A stretch of DNA of 51,009 nucleotides. It comes from Hydrotalea flava. GTDB lineage: Bacteria > Bacteroidota > Bacteroidia > Chitinophagales > Chitinophagaceae. The DNA lies in assembly GCF_001623405.1 (NCBI RefSeq), contig NZ_LUHG01000078.1, positions 1 to 51,009 of the forward strand. The letters are read 5' to 3'. The notes under the pieces were generated by a model. It saw only the letters and a list, made by a program, of their open reading frames with translations, searched no databases and was not told the origin of the DNA. This document shows, piece by piece, positions 46,426 through 51,009 of this stretch; the first letter of the stretch is position 1; the number at the start of each line of letters is the position of its first letter. Made by a program: the position numbers and the translations under genes.

Positions 46426-46983
46426 TCAAAATCCACAAGTAGCTATCGCATCCTCCCACATAGGCAAAATCCTGTCTTTTTCTGAAATAATCAATGCGTC
46501 AGCAGGTATCTGCCAGTTAATCTGCAATTGCGCATCATTGTATCTAATACCCCCTTCTGCCGCTTTGTTGTAATAATTATCACATTTATAAAAAAATACC
46601 GCCCGTTCACTCAATACTACAAATCCATGGGCAAAGCCACGGGGCACAAACAACTGCAAATGATTAGCGGCCGATAACTCCACGGCAAAATACTGCCCGA
46701 AGCTGGGCGAATCTTTGCGCAGGTCTACCGCTACATCCAATACGGCACCTTCCAAAACCCGCACCAATTTGGCCTGTGCCTGCGGCCCTTTCTGGAAATG
46801 CAGGCCCCGCAAAACACCTTTTAAGGAGGCCGACTGATTGTCTTGCACAAAGCAAATATTTAAACCGGTTTGTTTAAAAAAAGTTTGCTGATTAAAACTT
46901 TCAAAAAAATAACCTCGCTCATCTTTAAACACAGTGTCTTCTATCAAATAGCAATCCCGCAAAGGGGTAGGCGTTGTTTTCAT
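46426..46983 (-). CDS. rfbC: dTDP-4-dehydrorhamnose 3,5-epimerase
   Basis: RfbC epimerises dTDP-4-keto-6-deoxyglucose. The 185-residue cupin protein has FKDERGYFFESFN, SLKGVLRGLHFQKGPQAQAK (catalytic-type His), VDLRKDSPSFGQY and LFVPRGFAHGFVVLSE. It lies 11 bases after rfbB. Confidence 0.94.
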   Translation of the reverse strand: MKTTPTPLRDCYLIEDTVFKDERGYFFESFNQQTFFKQTGLNICFVQDNQSASLKGVLRGLHFQKGPQAQAKLVRVLEGAVLDVAVDLRKDSPSFGQYFAVELSAANHLQLFVPRGFAHGFVVLSERAVFFYKCDNYYNKAAEGGIRYNDAQLQINWQIPADALIISEKDRILPMWEDAIATCGF

Positions 46984-46994
46984 ACATCAATGTA

Positions 46995-48062
46995 TTAATA
47001 TTGGTGTCGTTTAGTGTACATGGTTTCATAATACTGCTGATAAGCACCACTGGTTACCTGTTGTAACCATTCGCCATTGTTCAGGTACCAGTCAATGGTT
47101 TCATTCAGTCCTTCCTCAAAAGTTACGGTAGGCTTCCAGCCTAGTTCCTTATTAATTTTAGTAGCGTCAATGGCATACCGCCTATCGTGCCCGGGACGGT
47201 CTTTGATATATGTAATCAGTTGTTCACTTTCACCAGGAGTACGTTGCAGCTTTTCATCCATCAGGCTACAAAGTAGTTTTACCAAATCAATATTCTTCCA
47301 TTCATTAAATCCGCCAATGGTATAGGTATCATTGATTTTTCCTTTATGGAATAACAAGTCAATAGCGAGTGCATGGTCTTTTACATACAACCAGTCGCGG
47401 GTATACAGTCCATCTCCATAAACGGGAAGGGGTTTGCGTTGAATAATGTTATGAATGAATAATGGAATCAGTTTTTCTGGGAAATGATATGGCCCATAGT
47501 TGTTAGAGCAATTGGAAATAATGGTATTTAAACCATAGGTTTCGGCATAGGCCCTTACAAAATGATCGGAAGCGGCTTTACTGGCCGAATACGGCGAATT
47601 GGGATGATAAGGTGTAGTTTCAGAGAACAACCCGGTTTCGCCCAGCGCACCAAATACCTCATCGGTTGAAACATGGTAAAACAAATGATTATCCCATTGA
47701 GCCGCCCAGTGCTTTTTGGCCGTATTCAATAAATTAACCGTACCCACTACATTGGTATACACAAAATCCATGGGTGAAAGTATAGAGCGGTCTACATGCG
47801 ATTCAGCCGCCAGATGTATCACATCGGTAATATTCCATTGTGCGAACAATGCCTCTAAAGCAGTTGCATTGAGTATATCTACTTTTTCAAACTGATAATT
47901 GGCGTAGTGCTCAATATCTTTCAGATTGGCTAAATTACCGGCATACGTCAACGCATCGGCATTAATGATGCGGTACTGCGGATATTTGGTTACAAATAAG
48001 CGCACCACATGCGAGCCGATAAATCCAGCTCCACCCGTAATCATGATATTTTTCGTATACAT
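46995..48062 (-). CDS. rfbB: dTDP-glucose 4,6-dehydratase
   Basis: RfbB converts dTDP-glucose to the 4-keto-6-deoxy sugar. The 355-residue extended SDR protein has ITGGAGFIGSHVVRLF, HLAAESHVDRSI, STDEVFGALG, and the catalytic YSASKAASDHFVRAY. It lies 44 bases after the GDP-fucose synthase gene on the same strand. Confidence 0.95.
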   Translation of the reverse strand: MYTKNIMITGGAGFIGSHVVRLFVTKYPQYRIINADALTYAGNLANLKDIEHYANYQFEKVDILNATALEALFAQWNITDVIHLAAESHVDRSILSPMDFVYTNVVGTVNLLNTAKKHWAAQWDNHLFYHVSTDEVFGALGETGLFSETTPYHPNSPYSASKAASDHFVRAYAETYGLNTIISNCSNNYGPYHFPEKLIPLFIHNIIQRKPLPVYGDGLYTRDWLYVKDHALAIDLLFHKGKINDTYTIGGFNEWKNIDLVKLLCSLMDEKLQRTPGESEQLITYIKDRPGHDRRYAIDATKINKELGWKPTVTFEEGLNETIDWYLNNGEWLQQVTSGAYQQYYETMYTKRHQY

Positions 48063-48106
48063 ACCTGTCTATCTTTTGTTGGCTGTTCAATTATACAATC
48101 ATTGTC

Positions 48107-49042
48107 TTAGTCATTCCAGGGTTCATTTTTCACCTGTTCATATACCATTTTTAACCCTTCTTCTAAGGGAATATGTGCCTGCCATCCTAATCGGTTTAAT
48201 TTAGATACATCCATCAGTTTGCGTGGTGTGCCATCAGGTTTAGATGTATCAAAACGAATGGCTCCATGAAAACCCGTAATATGTTGAATATGATGCGCCA
48301 GTTCGGCAATACTGATGTCTTTCCCCCAACCCACATTCACCAATCCCGGTTCATTGTAATGCTGCATTAAAAACAAACAGGCATCGGCCAAATCATCTAC
48401 ATGCAAAAATTCTCTTTTGGGTGTGCCGGTTCCCCATAATACCACTTCATGCTGCCCTTGACGGGTAGCGGTAATGAATTTGCGTAGCAATGCCGGCAAT
48501 ACATGCGAGGTGTTTAAATCATAATTATCATTCGGCCCGTATAAATTGGTGGGCATGGCTGAAATAAAGTTGCAGCCATATTGCGCCCGGTATGCATCGC
48601 ACATTTCTATTCCTGCAATTTTTGCAATGGCATAAGGCTGATTGGTAGGCTCTAAATACCCCGATAATAAATATTCCTCCTTCAAAGGCTGTGGTGCCAT
48701 TTTGGGATAAATGCAGGAAGAACCCAGAAACAACAACTTGGTTACCCCATATAAATAAGCCGCATGAATAATATTGGTTTCTATCATCAAATTCTCATAC
48801 ACAAATTGGGCGCGGTAGGTATTGTTGGCTACAATGCCGCCTACTTTTGCTGCAGCCAGAAAAACATATTCCGGTTTTTCCTGCGCAAAAAAATTAAATA
48901 CCGCCTGCTGATTTCGCAAATCCAGTTCCATTGAGGTACGGGTAATGATGTTGTTGTACCCGCCCGCCTGTAATGCCCGAACAATGGCACTACCTACCAT
49001 TCCCCGATGACCTGCCACATAAATTTTTGATGTACTATGCAT
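48107..49042 (-). CDS. fcl: GDP-L-fucose synthase
   Basis: Fcl (WcaG) epimerises and reduces GDP-4-keto-6-deoxymannose to GDP-L-fucose. The 311-residue SDR protein has [18 protein letters not shown], the [15 protein letters not shown] segment, the catalytic [15 protein letters not shown] and [17 protein letters not shown]. It shares the pathway with gmd, from which it is separated by a 333-base repeat-bearing space. Confidence 0.95.
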   Translation of the reverse strand: MHSTSKIYVAGHRGMVGSAIVRALQAGGYNNIITRTSMELDLRNQQAVFNFFAQEKPEYVFLAAAKVGGIVANNTYRAQFVYENLMIETNIIHAAYLYGVTKLLFLGSSCIYPKMAPQPLKEEYLLSGYLEPTNQPYAIAKIAGIEMCDAYRAQYGCNFISAMPTNLYGPNDNYDLNTSHVLPALLRKFITATRQGQHEVVLWGTGTPKREFLHVDDLADACLFLMQHYNEPGLVNVGWGKDISIAELAHHIQHITGFHGAIRFDTSKPDGTPRKLMDVSKLNRLGWQAHIPLEEGLKMVYEQVKNEPWND

Positions 49043-49136
49043 ATTATAATTGCATTCGTTTTGAATAAATATGTTTCGTTACGGTGATTTGTTTAGCAGG
49101 ATATCATCCGCTATTTTTTGTATTCTCTATCTAATA

Positions 49137-49369
49137 TGCCAAATCCCAACACGCCAAAGACCAACTTGCCAAAATATAACCGCAAAGAGCGCTGAGTGTT
49201 ACGCAAAGGGCACAGAGTGGGTGGTAAATCTCAGCATCATCCACAAATCAGTCCATCATTCGTACAGGCCATGAACGCCTTGCAACCTGCCAAAGACCAA
49301 CACCCCATTCCCCATTCCGGTTGGTGAGGACACGCAACCAAGTAGTACGATTGCTAAAGACCAACACCC
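49137..49369. repeat. Short direct repeats in the gmd-fcl intergenic space
   Basis: The 333-base space between fcl and gmd holds no gene. Three 15-base units lie in tandem: TGCCAAATCCCAACA (49137), CGCCAAAGACCAACT (49152) and a decayed unit (49167). Two longer copies of the same motif, TGCCAAAGACCAACACC (49288) and TGCTAAAGACCAACACC (49352), lie 64 bases apart. A second repeat type, CGCAAAG-x-GC-x-C-x-GAGTG, occurs at 49181 and 49202, 21 bases apart. Confidence 0.75.
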
Positions 49370-49375
49370 AACCCC

Positions 49376-50485
49376 CTATTCAAATTCATTATTCACCCTA
49401 AAGCCCTGTTCTTTTAACAATTGTTCGCGTTTAAACAATTCTACATCTGCGGCTACCATTTCAGTTACCATTTCTGCCAGTGTATAGGTAGGTGTCCATC
49501 CTAATTTTTCTTTTGCTTTGGTGGCATCTCCAATCAGCAAATCCACCTCCGTTGGCCGGTAATAACGGGCATCTACTTTCACCACCACCTTCCCTTCCGG
49601 TACTGCATAACCGCCATGGTTTTCAGTAATATACCCTTCCTCTGTCACTCCGGTGCCTCTAAAGCCAATGTGAATGCCCAGTTCGGCAAATGCCATCTGC
49701 ACAAAATCGCGGATAGGGGTTGTTATGCCAGTAGCCAGCACAAAATCGTCCGGTTTTTCCTGTTGCAACATGCGCCACATGCCTTCTACATAATCCTTCG
49801 CATGGCCCCAGTCGCGCTGCGCATCCAGGTTACCCAAAAACAAGGTATCCTGCAAGCCCAATGCAATCTTCGCCACTGCACGGGTTATCTTCCGGGTTAC
49901 AAAGGTTTCACCACGCAAGGGCGACTCATGGTTGAATAATATTCCATTGCAGGCAAACATATTGTAGGCTTCCCGGTAGTTTACCGTTATCCAGTAGGCA
50001 TACAATTTTGCCACTGCATAAGGCGAACGGGGATAGAAGGGGGTGGTTTCACTTTGCGGAACCGCCTGCACTAATCCATACAATTCAGAGGTGGAAGCCT
50101 GGTATATTTTTGTTTTTTGTATCAATCCCAATAACCGAACGGCTTCCAGTATCCGCAAAGTACCCAGTCCATCAGCATTGGCCGTATATTCCGGCGTTTC
50201 AAAACTCACATGCACATGGCTCATGGCTGCCAGATTGTATATCTCATCCGGCTGCACTTCCTGAATAATGCGGATTAAATTGGTGCTATCGGTTAAATCA
50301 CCATAATGCAATATCAAATGCCGGTGTGGTACATGCGGGTCTTCATAAAACCGATCAATCCGCCCGGTATTGAACAGCGAGCTGCGCCGCTTAATACCAT
50401 GCACTTCATACCCTTTTTTCAGTAATAACTCCGCCAAATAGGCGCCATCCTGTCCGGTAATACCGGTAATCAATGCTTTTTTCAT
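49376..50485 (-). CDS. gmd: GDP-mannose 4,6-dehydratase
   Basis: Gmd converts GDP-mannose to GDP-4-keto-6-deoxymannose, the first step to GDP-fucose. The ATG at 50485 gives [20 protein letters not shown], the family start; the upstream in-frame ATG would add five residues. Other motifs are [44 protein letters not shown] (catalytic Tyr/Lys) and [26 protein letters not shown] (minus strand, 50563-50556) may be its -7 element. Confidence 0.95.
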   Translation of the reverse strand: MKKALITGITGQDGAYLAELLLKKGYEVHGIKRRSSLFNTGRIDRFYEDPHVPHRHLILHYGDLTDSTNLIRIIQEVQPDEIYNLAAMSHVHVSFETPEYTANADGLGTLRILEAVRLLGLIQKTKIYQASTSELYGLVQAVPQSETTPFYPRSPYAVAKLYAYWITVNYREAYNMFACNGILFNHESPLRGETFVTRKITRAVAKIALGLQDTLFLGNLDAQRDWGHAKDYVEGMWRMLQQEKPDDFVLATGITTPIRDFVQMAFAELGIHIGFRGTGVTEEGYITENHGGYAVPEGKVVVKVDARYYRPTEVDLLIGDATKAKEKLGWTPTYTLAEMVTEMVAADVELFKREQLLKEQGFRVNNEFE

Positions 50486-51009
50486 ATCCGGATGCTTCAA
50501 TAGTTTGAATGATGTGTACCATCTGCCGCAATTTCCTACTGCCCGCTAACGGGCGCAAAAATAAGGGGTTTTATAGGCAAAGCAGCACTTCACCTGATGG
50601 TTTTAATGAATATTTGGAACAAATGGGCATCATCTGTTGCAACCTGCAACCGTAACACCGATGTTCAACAATAAAAAATGGGAAATTTGGCCCGATACCG
50701 CCAACACGAATATACGGTATGGAAAAAGTGATTCCAAATTTTTTTTGGGGGGGAGAAGGCAATGCCATTGGGCCGGTATTTTTGTGATGGCAGCCGGAGG
50801 ATGTTGCTGATGGGCAGTGTTATATGCGCATAGTATTTTTATTTGCTTTCCCGCCCTATCTGCCCAAACAACAATTTATTTGAAATAGTTTGTAAGGTAT
50901 CATGCAACACGGCTCAGTATGATGATGGAGGAGGCTGCGGTTGGTAAACGGAAAGCCTGCTCCGTAAGCCGCAGCATCCCCCCTTTGCGTTAGTAAGGTG
51001 TATGTGGTG
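50486..51009. other. Non-coding right end of the window
   Basis: About 520 bases hold no convincing gene. It contains the leader of gmd, with a short perfect stem GCCCG-CTAA-CGGGC (50541-50554) just downstream of a candidate -7 element, and a larger two-tier inverted repeat near the end (50934-50975). A 65-codon minus-strand frame (50571-50768) has no recognisable motif. Confidence 0.5.
50934..50975. repeat. Two-tier inverted repeat
   Basis: Outer arms GCTGCGG (50934-50940) and CCGCAGC (50969-50975) enclose inner arms ACGGA (50948-50952) and TCCGT (50961-50965). All arms are perfect. There is no T-tract, so it is not an ordinary terminator. It could be a structured RNA leader for a gene beyond the window or a chance repeat. 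Confidence 0.4.

Noticed and set aside
49137-49181. Tandem 15-base units considered as a CRISPR array
   Set aside because: Units are short, contiguous and without spacers, and no cas genes are present.
50571-50768. 65-codon minus-strand frame near the right end
   Set aside because: No motif, no good start context and low-complexity sequence (a run of G); treated as chance.

Overview
The window looks like a chromosomal segment of a pigmented, AT-rich Bacteroidota, most likely Chitinophagaceae-like. The evidence is a complete gldK-gldL-gldM-gldN type IX secretion/gliding operon, TonB-dependent receptors with Bacteroidota architecture, ECF sigma factor modules, several matches to the Bacteroidota -7 promoter element TAnnTTTG, and a carotenoid cluster with CruF- and CrtD-type enzymes. 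The family-level placement is inference from gene content.

Layout. 1-8 kb: a relic of an ABC transporter, a TonB receptor with a small upstream membrane protein, an ECF sigma factor with a predicted membrane anti-sigma/beta-barrel chimera, a lipoprotein and uvrC. 8-13 kb: gldKLMN on the minus strand, ending in a terminator. 13-26 kb: mostly housekeeping genes (a DUF255 thioredoxin-like protein, hemD, a DUF4271 membrane protein, hemW, gpsA), a TolC/HlyD efflux pair without its pump, a Cys/Met PLP enzyme, an APC permease and a frameshifted TMEM175-type channel gene.

26-34.6 kb: a cobalamin locus on the plus strand. A cobalamin riboswitch precedes a BtuB-type receptor and a DUF6580-type membrane protein. 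A strong internal terminator follows, then a BtuF-like protein without a signal peptide, a Cys-rich CWC protein, cobU, an ATP-pyrophosphatase of the diphthine-ammonia ligase type, a bluB-cobT fusion, cobS and cobC. Together these should make and activate dimethylbenzimidazole and attach it to salvaged cobinamide. Corrin-ring synthesis, an adenosyltransferase and an ABC permease are not present here. marC and tRNA-Arg(CCG) follow.

36.6-45.4 kb: a carotenoid cluster on the minus strand (carH-like regulator, ECF sigma, crtI, crtB, idi, crtD, cruF, crtZ, crtY). The enzyme set fits a saproxanthin-type monocyclic hydroxycarotenoid. The regulator keeps the B12-binding signatures of CarH photoreceptors, and matching inverted repeats lie upstream of both the regulator and the sigma factor. 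This suggests a light- and B12-controlled cascade, so the cobalamin locus and the pigment locus may be functionally linked.

45.4-50.5 kb: nucleotide-sugar genes on the minus strand (gmd, fcl, rfbB, rfbC, rfbA) for GDP-fucose and dTDP-deoxyhexose synthesis; rfbD is not in the window. The last 0.5 kb holds no convincing gene.
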